The notes under the pieces were generated by a model. The model was not told the origin of the DNA and searched no databases. It saw nothing but the letters and a program-made list of their open reading frames with translations. Shown here piece by piece: positions 1 through 8,651 of a DNA stretch of 64,000 nucleotides. Each line of letters begins with the position of its first letter. Position 1 is the first letter of the stretch. The stretch spans positions 1,845,426-1,909,425 of the forward strand of contig NZ_RBIL01000001.1 in the NCBI RefSeq assembly GCF_003633755.1, read 5' to 3'. The translations under genes were made by a program, and so were the position numbers. This stretch comes from Solirubrobacter pauli (lineage in GTDB: Bacteria; Actinomycetota; Thermoleophilia; Solirubrobacterales; Solirubrobacteraceae).

Positions 1-129
1 GTCCCCCTTTGCGAGCGATGCGCCAAGGGCTGACTTCCATGCTGGAGGGGCAGGAAGTAACAAGGGAGTGGGTTGCGCTCCTAGACGCATCACCGGTCGG
101 CTGTGACGCAGACGACTCAACCTGGGAGC

Positions 130-351
130 CACCCAGCGACGGGTAACTCCCGCGACAGGCAACGCGGGCGCCTTGGCGAGGTCTGCGTCCACGAGTCGAT
201 CCCGCTCTTCGACGTGGCGCAGCCGACGATCAGCACCACCTCAAGAAGCTGCGCGACGTCGGCCGCCGTCGACTCCGAGCGCCGCGGCCCTTTAGGCCTG
301 CTTCTACGTCCGCCGGACGCGCTCCGAGAGCTGACCGCCGGGCTGACCTGA
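130..351 (+). pseudogene. ArsR-family transcriptional regulator relic
   Basis: This stretch keeps recognisable pieces of a winged-helix ArsR/SmtB metal-sensing repressor, spread over different frames. One frame reads GEVCVHE followed by FDVAQPTIS, the start of the recognition helix. A second frame continues HLKKLRDVG, and the first resumes VDSERRG. A third frame reads ACFYVR (the wing) after a TAG where Trp is usual, and the end PDALRELTAGLT is back in the first frame. Intact ArsR proteins have these blocks in one frame over about 100 residues, so at least three indels are needed. No arsenic or metal-resistance gene is visible beside it, although the region to the left lies outside the window. 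It belongs to the decayed element that runs to about 7260. The family call rests on motif order alone. Confidence 0.55.
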
Positions 352-380
352 GCGGCAACGCGCCAACACCACGAACAGGG

Positions 381-1615
381 CTAAAGGTTGGCGGGCTCCC
401 TGCCGATGACATGACTACGAGCCGCCCACCGGGCGGCTTTCGTCGTTCTCGGGTCGTTGGGCGTGACCCTGTCGAGATCGAGGCTGCTTGAGCCGAACGC
501 TCGCTCGGCCCAAGCAGCTCCCTGTGACGGGTCCGGCGCGAAGTCTGCGTCGACCGCGGTCGTCTTGTAGTCGCGGTGGCCCATCCAACCCTGGAGGGTT
601 CGCAGCGGGGCACCGGCCGCGGCCATAAGAGTGCCGTAGGTGTGGCGCAGGTCGTGGAAGCGGAGCGGCCGGAGACCTGCGCGTGCCAGCGCCGCCTTGA
701 AGCGCTCGCGCATGTTGCTCGCGTCGTATGGACGGCCGCTGTGTGGGTGGCCGAAGACCAGCTCGTCGTCGTGCTGGTACGTGGACTGCGAGAAGTGGCG
801 CGCCAGTGCGGCCGCGACGCGGTCGGGCATCGGGACGGCGCGCACCGATCGGCGGCTCTTGGGCGTTGTGTACTGGCCGCGGGAGAAGCTGCGTCGGACA
901 CGGACCACGCGCGCGTTCCAGTCCACGTCGCGCCAGCGCAGCGCGGCGAGTTCGCCTTGGCGCAGCCCGGTCGTCGCGGCAGTCAGCCACAACGCGCGAT
1001 CGGTAGGCGCCAGCAGGTCATCGCCGGCGGCTCGCAGCAAGGCTTCGAGCTCCTCGCGGTCCAGGAAGCGGATGTCGGGATCGCTCGATGGTGAGGGTGG
1101 CCGGTCGACGAAGTCGACGGGGTTCCGCGGCGCCCACTCGCGGCGGACCGCGAACTTGAACAGCGCGTGGAGGGAGTTCAGCTGGTTCTTGACGGTGTTC
1201 GGGGCGAGCCCGTCGCGCCGCTTAGTGGCGATGAAGTCGGCGACCTTATGGGGCGCTATCGCCCCGATCGGCGTCGCGCCGAAGAACGGGCCGAGGTGGC
1301 GGTCGAGCATGATCCGGTAGTCCTGGATCGTCGTGCGCTTGCGCTGCATGACGTGCTCCAGGTGGTCGAGGTAGACGCCGCCGGCGGCGAGGATGTCAGT
1401 CGTCGAATGCTCCCGCGGGGGCGCGAGCGTGGCCATCAGCTCGCGGAGCCGCTTCTCCGCGGTTCGGCGCGTGAGGCCGTCCGGGCCGACGGTCCCTTGA
1501 TCGGACCGAGCTCGCGCTGCATCTGGACGCCTCCCACACGCCATTTCCCGTAGTAGGCGTGGCGCCTGATGAACACCGAACCGGAGCCGTATGCGCGTCT
1601 GCCGCGGTCTGGCAT
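381..1615 (-). pseudogene. Tyrosine recombinase (phage-type integrase), frameshifted and lacking its catalytic tyrosine
   Basis: Tyrosine recombinases integrate and excise mobile elements using a conserved R-H-R-H-Y set. The main frame (381-1544) carries an N-terminal SAM-like arm domain, then TGLRQGELAALRW with the first Arg, FHDLRHTYGT with His and the second Arg, and MGHRDYKTT. The nucleophile position, normally Tyr about eight residues after GH, reads AVDADF: the codon is GAC where TAC is expected, and the next aromatic is Phe. The real N-terminus, including RRAYGSGSVFIRR and GKWRVGG from an ATG at 1615, lies in another frame that breaks off near 1500, just before GPDGLTRRTAEKRL resumes. 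Both lesions argue for an inactive gene. It lies 37 bp downstream of the 1653-1955 gene on the same strand, as expected for an actinobacterial integrative element. Confidence 0.85.
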
Positions 1616-1652
1616 CAGAGGTCGCGAACCGTTGAGAGCGGGAACTGCGGAC

Positions 1653-1955
1653 TCAGTCCGCTGGGGGGTGGGTCTCGTCGAAGCGGTCGGCGCCGATCCA
1701 GGCTCCGCGCGCGTAAGCCAAGCCCATCGCCTCGGTGTATGGGCCTTCCAGCGCGCCCAGCAGGACGTCGTAGGCGCAGGCCGCCGCCGCGGCGACGCAC
1801 TGCCAGACGGAGTCGTCACGTTCGAGCGCGTTGACCCACGACGCGAAGACGATGCCCACCTCGAACGCGATCGCGGCCGGGCGGCCTTCGAAGTAGATGA
1901 CGTGGTTGTTCACTGCCTCGAGTAGCGCCGAGCGTGGAAACTTGGTCCCCCTCAC
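1653..1955 (-). CDS. Hypothetical 100-residue protein of the mobile element
   Basis: This small frame is open for 100 codons between the relaxase relic and the integrase relic. The GTG start at 1955 is chosen because it overlaps the relaxase stop as GTGA, the coupling used throughout this genome. The product has a moderately hydrophobic middle (VNNHVIYFEGRPAAIAFEVG, then a stretch ending CVAAAAACAYDVLLGAL) and an acidic end. I recognise no domain. Its position just upstream of the integrase is where actinobacterial elements often carry excisionase or helix-turn-helix genes, but no HTH pattern is visible. It is one of two frames in this region without an obvious break. It may be intact cargo, or simply too short to have been hit. 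Confidence 0.45.
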   Translation of the reverse strand: MRGTKFPRSALLEAVNNHVIYFEGRPAAIAFEVGIVFASWVNALERDDSVWQCVAAAAACAYDVLLGALEGPYTEAMGLAYARGAWIGADRFDETHPPAD

Positions 1956-4900
1956 CGCTCGCGACCGACGTCGCCGAGTCCGAGGAGTCGCTGCGCGCGA
2001 TCGAGCTCTCGTTTTGCCTCGTTCCAAGCGGCGGCCCCGTGTCGGGTCGGCGAGCGACGAGTGCGCGCCAGGGGTCGTCGATGCCGTGTCGAGCGCGGTA
2101 GCGCTCGACGACGTGCAGCGCGCGGTCCCAGGCGGCCCGCTCGTCGCGAGTGTCCGGTCGAGTGCCGAGAGCGTCTGCGATGTACCGGGGGGCGTCGCGT
2201 GCTTGTAGGTGCGTTCGCGTGTGTGGGCGCGCGCGTCGAGTTCGTCGACGATGGCGCTGTGGCAGGCGATTTCCTCGGCGTGCGCTTCCGCCCATCGGGG
2301 TGCGATGCGGCGCTCGTGCCGCTCCGCGACCAACCCGGTGACGCGCTCGGCTGCCGCGGTCCCGTCGCGTTCGGCCGTCGTGCAGTCGGGGCCGCGACGG
2401 CGGAAGAGCCGGCTCCGTGTCTGCTCCGCCGCACGTCGTCTCTCGCTCGCCGCTTCGAGCGCGTTGTGCGCTCGCTCCAGCTCGCGGTCCAGGTTGGCGA
2501 GCGAGCGGGCGTCCGCTGCGGTCGGGTCGGCGGCCAGCACGCGCGCGAGGCGGGCTCGCTCGGCGACGAGTTCTTCGGTCGCCCGTGAGGCGAGCTCGTT
2601 TCTGTCCAGGATCGACAACGCGGCCTGTTGCGCCTGCGACGTGTCGAGTGCCGTGGAGGTCGCGCTGAGGGACCGATCGCCGTCGCAGACGTAGAAGCGT
2701 GTCCGTTCGCGAGCTCGGGTGAATGCGACGTAGCCCTACTCGCGGGAGATGCCTTCGGAGCCGAGCACGAAGACGCGGTCTGCGGTCTGGCCCTGCATGA
2801 CGTGCGCGGTGGCGGCGTAGCCGTGGACGAGCGCCGGCTGCTGGCGACGGCCTGTATCCGCGAGGAAGCGCGCGTCCAGGTCGGTCATGTGACCGTCGGC
2901 GAGTTTGACGCGCAGCGCCCGTTGGTCGGTGGCTACCGCGACGACGCGGCCGCGGTTGCCGTTCTGAATGCCGAGCCGCTTGTCGTTGCGCTTGATGACG
3001 ACGATGTCGCCGACGGCGAACTCGCCGCCGTCGAGTTCCAGTCGTTCGGCGCCGAGCTGGCCGGCGCGGTCAATCTCGAGGCGAGCCCGGGCGTTCAACT
3101 CAGCCACCTCGCTACGGCGAGCCGCGATGATGACCGCGCTCCCGTCAGTGGTGTGCGCTGCGCAGAAGTCGCCCACGACGCAGCCGAGCAGGGCGTCCGC
3201 GTTGTTGGCGAGGACCACGTCGCCGTGCTCGCAGGCGACGGCGAGTGCGTCGCCGCCGGCGCCCGCTCTCAGGAGTTCCACTTTGTGCCGGTCATGCGGA
3301 TGGCGCTGGCGACGGTTCTCCGTGAGCGTCACGATGTCCGGCTGAGCCGCCAGCGCGCGGAAGCATCCGCCGGCGTCGATCTCCGGCAGATGGTGCGGGT
3401 CGCCGACGAGGACGACCTTCGTGTGCCGTTCGACCGCGTGCTGCAGGATCTCGTCGAGGTCGAGGGTGCCGAGCATCCCGGCCTCGTCGAGGACGAGCAC
3501 GCCGCCTTAGGGAAGCGCTGCGCGGCGACCGCGGCGCAGCTCGTGCAGCAACGCCGCCACGCGGGTCGACTCGATGCCGGCCTGGTCGAAGAGGACATGC
3601 GCCGCCGCGCGAACCACGGCGGCACCGCGAACCTCGACACCGGACGCGCCCCAGGCGGCGCGTGCGGCGTCGCGCGCGAACGTCTTGCCGCTGCCTGCCG
3701 GTCCGGCGACGATCTCTACGCCGTGGCCGCTGGTCGTGAGGCACCGGACCATCTGCGCTTGATCGATGCCGATGGTCGGGCGCTCCGCCAGGGCGTGGTC
3801 AACAACGCGTTCGTCGGCGATCGCAGCGCCGTCCGCGCGACGCTGCGCCGGAGCAGCCAGCAGGCGCCGCTCGGCGTCAAGGACCGCAGGGGTCGTGTAG
3901 CGCTCGGCGGAGGGCATCGAAGGGACCGTGCGACCGTCGGCCCGGCGGATCACCTCGGAGCGGTTGCGGTCGGCGCCAGCGGTGAGCGGAATCGCGTGCT
4001 CGGTCGCCAGGAACCGATCCGCCATTTCCTCGACCGCTGTGAGCGTCGCACCCTCGCGCGCGAACTCGGCGAGCGTCTGGAGCCGGAGGCGACGATCGAG
4101 TGCGACGCGCTGCGGGTCAGACCGTCACGGCCGGCCAGTCTGGTGATCAACCGCTCGTCGTGGAGGGGCGAGCGCATCTCGGCTCGCGCTCGACCGAGCA
4201 ACCCCTGAACGCGCTGCGGCGTCAGACTGAGGCGGGCCGCGCGGTCTCGCCATTCCGGCAGCAGCTGCGCGGGTGTGACGCCGTAGTCCTTGGCTTCGCG
4301 GGTCCGTACGGCGGCGACCTGGCGGGCGGCGGCGCTGGCCTGGCCGCGCTGGCGCAGGTAGGCGTCGATCTCGTGGCTCCGCTGGCTGAACGCGTCGAGG
4401 ACGTCCTGCGGGACGCCGCGGATGTCGGCGATGCCGTTGACCGGGCCCTCCCACTGCGCGGCAAGGTCCCGGGCGAGTGCGTTGCGAAGCGCCGCCTCGT
4501 GGACGTAGCCCGCGGTCTCGGCGTGCGCGTAGATCAGACGACCATCGAGCGCCGCCCACTGTCCATCCGGTCGCTGGATCGCGTTTGCGACCAGGACATG
4601 CGTGTGGAGCTGTGGGTCTCCCGCGCGCGACGTCCGGTGTTCGAACGCGGCCGCGAGGAACCGCGGCCGGCGAATCCCTCGCCCAGCCCACCCTTGCCCG
4701 TCCGTCCGCGGCACGCCACCGACTCGAGGTACTGGAGGGCTTGGCTGACGGCTTCGTCCTGCACACGCCGGATAGTTGTGCGCACATCGTTCTCGGCGAT
4801 CCCGAACAGCACCGAAGCGGATTCGGGCACCGAGAACATCAGATCGAAGCCCTATCCGGGACCTGGGCCTGCCGGATCGGGCCGTCGAGCTCCGCGCCCG

Positions 4901-5134
4901 TTACGGGGTCGGACCACGACAGCGCCCTGTGCAGCGTTTCCTCCTGGACCTCACGGCCCGCGAGACCGAGCCGTTCGGCCTCAGCACCCATCCCCAGTGC
5001 CCAGGCGCCTCAGGCGCCGTGAGGTAGTAGTCCTCGACGCCAGAGGCGACGCTCTCGCGATGGTCGGCGCGGCCCTGCGCTTGGTCGAGGTAGTAGCGCT
5101 GGCCGCCGGCTCCGAGTTTCGCGAGAGAGAGCAC
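1952..5134 (-). pseudogene. traA: MobF/TraA-type conjugative relaxase-helicase, heavily degraded
   Basis: TraA/TrwC-type relaxases nick plasmid DNA at oriT and unwind it during conjugation. The domain order can be followed across frames. The N-terminus MLSLAKLGAGGQRYYL starts at 5134, followed by MFSVPESASVLFGI near 4839. The histidine cluster HRTSRAGDPQLHTHVLVAN lies near 4650. The helicase Walker A GPAGSGKT is near 3680, Walker B VLVLDEAGM at about 3490, and GDPHHLPEID and MQGQTADRVFVLGSEG follow. The C-terminal tail ends RELDRAQRLLGLGDVGRER at 1952. Frame jumps are needed near 4990, 4845, 4680, 4120, 2190 and 2040, and in-frame stops occur at 3507-3509 (TAA) and 2736-2738 (TAG, just before the GYVAFTRARER motif). 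The reconstructed length, about 1,050 residues, suits the family. No coupling protein or type IV secretion genes are in view. Confidence 0.88.
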
Positions 5135-5219
5135 CTACTCGTTAGGCCGACGAGGAGGCCAATCCGGCCAACAAGTTCGGCGGCACCCGGAGGGGTGCAA
5201 GTGCGTCTGTCCTAGAGGC

Positions 5220-5269
5220 GTTGCCGTCGAAGCGCTCCATCGGCGTTGCCGTCGGAGCACTCCATCCCG
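5220..5269. repeat. Two-copy 25-bp direct repeat
   Basis: The unit GTTGCCGTCGAAGCGCTCCA at 5220 recurs at 5245 as GTTGCCGTCGGAGCACTCCA, with two mismatches in the first 22 bases and a 25-bp period. It lies between the 5' end of the relaxase relic (transcribed leftwards) and the rightward gene at 5327. It could be an operator, a remnant of iterons or of an oriT region, or a simple local duplication. Confidence 0.6.
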
Positions 5270-5310
5270 TGGTCTCGGCGGTGTCGCGTCGCCTTGAGCG
5301 GCGATGAGCT

Positions 5311-5316
5311 TAGACT
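5311..5316 (+). promoter_or_regulatory. Candidate -10 element (TAGACT) for the 5327 gene
   Basis: TAGACT lies 10 nt before the GTG at 5327, with no Shine-Dalgarno sequence between them. The same hexamer occurs 8 nt before the GTG of the Fur-family gene at 11011. The spacing fits a leaderless transcript beginning at or near the GTG. No convincing -35 element is seen. Confidence 0.4.
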
Positions 5317-5326
5317 CGGCGCGCCC

Positions 5327-6013
5327 GTGCCTACACCTGACGTTGAGCCCTCCAACCCGTTGACAATCCCAGGATCTGAAATCACTGCCGGCATTAAGGC
5401 GGCTGCGGCCCTTCGTCGGCTCCTTCGTAAGCCGCCGCCAGGAGCGGTGCTGCGGCTGCGGGTTTCTCGTCGCGACGAGATTCGCCAGCACATCAAGGGG
5501 GAACCCGAAGTCTTGGTCGTCAACGCCAAGAAGTGGGACGCCGAGGGGAAGCCCGACAACCGCATCTTCGCGCGCGGCGCGTCGGACTGGTTCAAAGCCG
5601 AAGTCAAAGGCGCGCATGACGCCGGGTTCGAATGGTTCTCCGCAGTCGAGTACGTCCGCATTCGCCACGGCAAGGCGTACCGGGTCGATGACCCTAGTAG
5701 TCCAGGGGCACGGAAGGTCGTCGTGGTCGGCCGACTCCGCTACGAGACGATCACCTTCATCGACTGGGCGCCGGACCCTGGATCAGGCTCGCCGCGCTTC
5801 TACGTGGCGTACAACTGGCGCCATGAGCCGTACGCCGACACGCTGCTCTACGAGGAGTCCGGGTATGAAGACCACCTGTACCCGCTGGATGGCGTCAAGT
5901 ACGTGGGCTACCCGCGCGCGCAACGCGTCGCGTGGCGCTTCCGCAGTGCGCGCTACGCGATCGAACAACGCCGGCGCGATAGGCAAGAGCGCGATCGCCG
6001 CTACGAGGGGTGA
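5327..6013 (+). CDS. Hypothetical protein, intact cargo gene of the decayed element
   Basis: The 228-residue product is soluble, with no signal peptide or membrane segment. A charged N-terminal part includes LRRLLRKPPPGAVLRLRVSR. The middle is rich in aromatic residues: ASDWFKAEVKGAHDAGFEWF, TFIDWAPDPGS and FYVAYNWRHEPYADTLLYEE. The C-terminus is highly basic and probably helical (AIEQRRRDRQERDRRYEG). I recognise no family. The GTG at 5327 is preferred because a TAGACT hexamer sits 10 nt upstream; the alternative TTG at 5246 lies inside the 25-bp repeat. Third-position GC and amino-acid use look like a real gene. It is the longest undamaged frame between the integrase relic and the tRNA-Arg, so it may be under selection or be a late arrival. 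Confidence 0.6.
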   Translation: MPTPDVEPSNPLTIPGSEITAGIKAAAALRRLLRKPPPGAVLRLRVSRRDEIRQHIKGEPEVLVVNAKKWDAEGKPDNRIFARGASDWFKAEVKGAHDAGFEWFSAVEYVRIRHGKAYRVDDPSSPGARKVVVVGRLRYETITFIDWAPDPGSGSPRFYVAYNWRHEPYADTLLYEESGYEDHLYPLDGVKYVGYPRAQRVAWRFRSARYAIEQRRRDRQERDRRYEG

Positions 6014-6105
6014 CGCGTTTCACGACCACCGATGACTGGCGCAGAACTTGTCCGGAGTCGCGTCCGGCTGTAGCAGCGGACTGTCGGTGCTCCGCCGCTC
6101 CGGAG

Positions 6106-7096
6106 CTACGCCCGGAGCGGGATGGCCGACGATGACACCTCGATCGCATCGAGGTTGGACTCGCGGATGAGGTAGCGCATCGCCAGCGAAGCCAGTTCCG
6201 GATGCGCAGTAGGTCCAACTCGCACCTCCCGGACTGAAAGGTTCGCAAGCGCGAGGTCTAAACGAACCCCGCCAGGTTCCTTGTTCGGCACCCATCGGAA
6301 TCGGCACATACGGGACAAGACCGCGCGCGCCACTCCTGAAACGCCGCCGGGCTGCGTCGACAACACCGTCCGGTTCCCTCGCGTAGATCAAGCGCCATTC
6401 GCGCTCTTCGCTGAACGCGGCATCCTTGATCTGGTATCCGAACGATTGCGCCAGATGCGAGAAGCTCTCTGCGACGACCTTGAGCGATTCTTCCGCGTCG
6501 TTTTGCGGCTGCCGGTTGACGTGGTGGACCCATGCTCCAATCGAACCGTCGACGAGCTTCTGGGCTAATTGCCGTTGCTGATCCGGATCGTAGATCACTC
6601 GCGTAAGGCTCAGTCCATACGTCGAGATCGAGTCGGATTGAATCGAGGGCCCGTCGAACCCGACCGCGTACCCACCGCCGGCAACCCCGTAAGCGCGCCA
6701 CTGACCAAGGAGGTCGCCCTCTTCGCAGAAGCAGACGGCGTAGATCTCGGGGTCATCGGGGAGCGAGGACACGACGGTGCCCAGTTCCTCCGTGATCAAC
6801 GTCAGCAGGTCGTTGCCAGGCATCTGTTGGCGGGCGACCTCCAGAGCGTCCCTCAGCATCGGATACGCGAGCCGCAGCTCCGATGCATCGTTCATGAACA
6901 ACGCGTGGGTCGCCCAAAGTTCGCGCTGAGCCAACATCCCCAGCGCACCCCCAGAGTCCGTGTAGTGCCAGAGCCGCGGCGGAACGGGGCTGCTGTTCGC
7001 CCAGAGGATCTCGGTGCCTTCGATAACGACGCCGATACGGAGAAGATCAAGCGGATCGTCGCCGCGGTTCGGCAATGGGTCGGAGGTCACGGCCAC
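6106..7096 (-). pseudogene. DUF2971-family protein, frameshifted
   Basis: DUF2971 proteins are cytoplasmic, of unknown biochemical role, and common in accessory islands. The family start PRLWHYTDSGGALGML is followed by LFMNDASELRLAYP and CEEGDLLGQWRAYG, then GGYAVGFD and FSEEREWRLIYARE. The frame is correct up to GLVPYVPIPMG near 6310. The conserved C-terminus, with VREVRVGPTAHPELASLAMR and the terminal VSSSAIPLRA, lies in a different frame ending at 6106. One single-base shift between about 6280 and 6320 explains this. Without correction the frame runs on into 60-70 unrelated residues and stops at 6020. The start is uncertain: GTG at 7096 is a reasonable choice, and the upstream TTG at 7195 falls in the GGTACC repeat. 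Confidence 0.7.
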
Positions 7097-7183
7097 AAGT
7101 CTCGTTCGCCCTCCGGACGTTGAGCACGTGTTCCGCAGCTTCCGAGTGAGCCGGCGGCTGACTGCTCGCGACCGAGATTCGCG

Positions 7184-7204
7184 ATTGGTACCCAATTGGT
7201 ACCC
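7184..7204. repeat. Direct repeat ATTGGTACCC x2, candidate element border
   Basis: ATTGGTACCC occurs at 7184-7193 and again at 7195-7204, an 11-bp period of one DNA turn, and each copy contains the palindrome GGTACC. The pair lies between the DUF2971 relic and the terminator of tRNA-Arg, exactly where the mobile element meets the chromosome. It could be an integrase arm or core site. No second copy was noticed at the left end of the window. Confidence 0.5.
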
Positions 7205-7235
7205 GCGGCCTTTCGGACCGCTTCGCCCGGAAACG

Positions 7236-7263
7236 CGAAAGCCCCGCGGTTGCGGGGCTTTCG
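7236..7263 (-). terminator. Intrinsic terminator of tRNA-Arg
   Basis: A perfect 12-bp stem (CGAAAGCCCCGC pairing with GCGGGGCTTTCG) with loop GGTT starts 7 bp beyond the 3' end of tRNA-Arg on the minus strand. On that strand it is followed by a short TTTCC stretch. Its presence suggests the tRNA transcription unit was left intact at this edge of the element. Confidence 0.8.
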
Positions 7264-7269
7264 TCTCAG

Positions 7270-7343
<74 letters not shown>

Positions 7344-7380
7344 TGGGTGCGCTGCGGCGGAGCAGTTTAGCGCCCCGCCT

Positions 7381-7397
7381 CCCGGGCTTCACCCGGG
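7381..7397 (-). terminator. Hairpin downstream of tRNA-Ser(GCT)
   Basis: CCCGGG, a five-base loop CTTCA and CCCGGG form a 6-bp GC-only hairpin five bases beyond the 3' end of tRNA-Ser on the minus strand. There is no clear U-run, so it may act as a weak terminator or a processing signal between the two tRNAs. Confidence 0.4.
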
Positions 7398-7401
7398 GCG
7401 A

Positions 7402-7492
7402 CGGACAGGGCGGGATTCGAACCCGCGATGGAGCTTTATTACCCCATACTCGCTTAGCAGGCGAGCGCCTTCAGCCTCTCGGCCACCTGTCC
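7402..7492 (-). tRNA. tRNA-Ser (anticodon GCT)
   Basis: The 91-nt type II tRNA has acceptor stem GGACAGG pairing with CCTGTCC and discriminator G. Its D arm begins TGGCCGAGAGGC. Anticodon loop CTGCTAA sits in stem CTCGC/GCGAG, followed by the long variable arm typical of serine tRNAs and T loop GGTTCGAATCC. It reads AGC/AGU codons. CCA is not encoded. Confidence 0.95.
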
Positions 7493-7520
7493 CGGTCCGC
7501 GGAGTGTAGAGGGGTCGGCG

Positions 7521-8594
7521 TCAGCTCGCGCGGTTGCGTCGTCCGCGGGGCATCGTGTCGAGCTCTTCGAGGGACATCCCGGCGCCCGTGGCGACGCAGG
7601 CGAGGGGGTCGTCGGCGATGCGGACGGGCATGCCGGTCTCGCGGGCCACGCGGTCCTCGAAGCCGCGCAGGAGCGAGCCTCCGCCGGCCAGGAGGACGCC
7701 CTCGGTGGTGATGTCGGCGGCCAGCTCGGGCGGGGTCTCCTCGAGGGTGGCGTGGATCGTGGTCATGATGTCGGCGAGCGGGGCGGCGATCGCCTGGCGG
7801 ACCTCTTCGGAGGTCAGGACGATCTCGCGGGGCAGGCCGGACGCAAGATCGCGCCCACGGATCGACGTCTGGATCTCCTCGCGCAGGGGGATCGCGGAGC
7901 CGGCGGCGAGCTTGATCGCCTCGGCGGACTGGGAGCCGATCGCCATCCGGTGCTCGAGGCGGATGTGGTTGGTGATCGCGTCGTCGAGGTCGTAGCCGCC
8001 GACGCGCAGGGACTTGGCCACGACGAGGCCGCCGAGCGAGATGATCGCGACCTCGCTCGTGCCACCGCCGATGTCGACGACCATGCGACCCTTGGGCTCG
8101 GCGATGTCCACGCCGGCGCCGATCGCGGCCGCCAGGGACTCCTCGATCAGGTGGACCTCACGGGCGCCGGCGCTCAAAGTCGCCTCTTCGACGGCCCGCC
8201 GCTCGACCTCGGTGATGCCCGACGGCGCGCAGATGACCATCCGGGGCCGGGCGAAGCGGGAATGCAAGACCTTTCCCACGAATTGGCGCAGCATCGCCTC
8301 GGTGACCTCGAAGTCGGCGATCACGCCGTGGCGCAGCGGGCGGTCCGCCGAGATGGTCGCGGGGGTGCGTCCGATCATCCGCTGGGCGTCCGCGCCGACC
8401 GCGTGCACCTCACCGGTGCGCTGGTCGATCGCGACCACGGATGGCTCTGACAGGACGATTCCGCGCCCGCGGACGTAGACGACCGTGTTGGCCGTGCCAA
8501 GGTCGACCGCGACGTCGCCACCGGCCCGCAACCGGCCCACGTGACGTCGACGGCCGGAGCCGAACAGTCCGTTCCAGGACATCTGTGCGCTCAC
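7521..8594 (-). CDS. mreB: Rod shape-determining protein MreB
   Basis: MreB is the bacterial actin homologue that forms filaments under the membrane and guides lateral cell-wall synthesis. The 357-residue product has the family length. It shows the phosphate-1 loop DLGTANTVVYV at about residues 30-40, DIGGGTSEVAII near 175, and the adenosine motif LLAGGGSLLRGFEDR near 310. The N-terminus is extended by about 25 basic residues (GSGRRRHVGRLRAGG) before the first strand, possibly a membrane-binding segment. The start is GTG 8594 or ATG 8582. mreC, mreD and rodA are not adjacent, which is unusual for a rod-system MreB and may mean a second paralogue elsewhere. The gene lies alone between serine tRNA genes. 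Confidence 0.93.
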   Translation of the reverse strand: MSAQMSWNGLFGSGRRRHVGRLRAGGDVAVDLGTANTVVYVRGRGIVLSEPSVVAIDQRTGEVHAVGADAQRMIGRTPATISADRPLRHGVIADFEVTEAMLRQFVGKVLHSRFARPRMVICAPSGITEVERRAVEEATLSAGAREVHLIEESLAAAIGAGVDIAEPKGRMVVDIGGGTSEVAIISLGGLVVAKSLRVGGYDLDDAITNHIRLEHRMAIGSQSAEAIKLAAGSAIPLREEIQTSIRGRDLASGLPREIVLTSEEVRQAIAAPLADIMTTIHATLEETPPELAADITTEGVLLAGGGSLLRGFEDRVARETGMPVRIADDPLACVATGAGMSLEELDTMPRGRRNRAS

Positions 8595-8651
8595 TCAAGC
8601 AGATGGGGCGGCGATCCCCTCCGAAAGAGGGGCGTACCCTTAGCCGCTGCT

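Noticed and set aside
1-380. Second copy of the tRNA-Arg 3' end as attL
   Set aside because: I compared the tRNA T-arm and acceptor sequence with 1-380 by eye and saw no match. The other border must lie outside the window.
2736-2738. TAG in the relaxase as a possible recoded (pyrrolysine or suppressed) codon
   Set aside because: The gene also has a TAA stop and about six frameshifts, so recoding would not rescue it.
1-7263. Sequencing error as the cause of the many frameshifts
   Set aside because: The density falls to almost none right after the tRNA-Arg, across 57 kb of similar composition. Errors should not respect that border.
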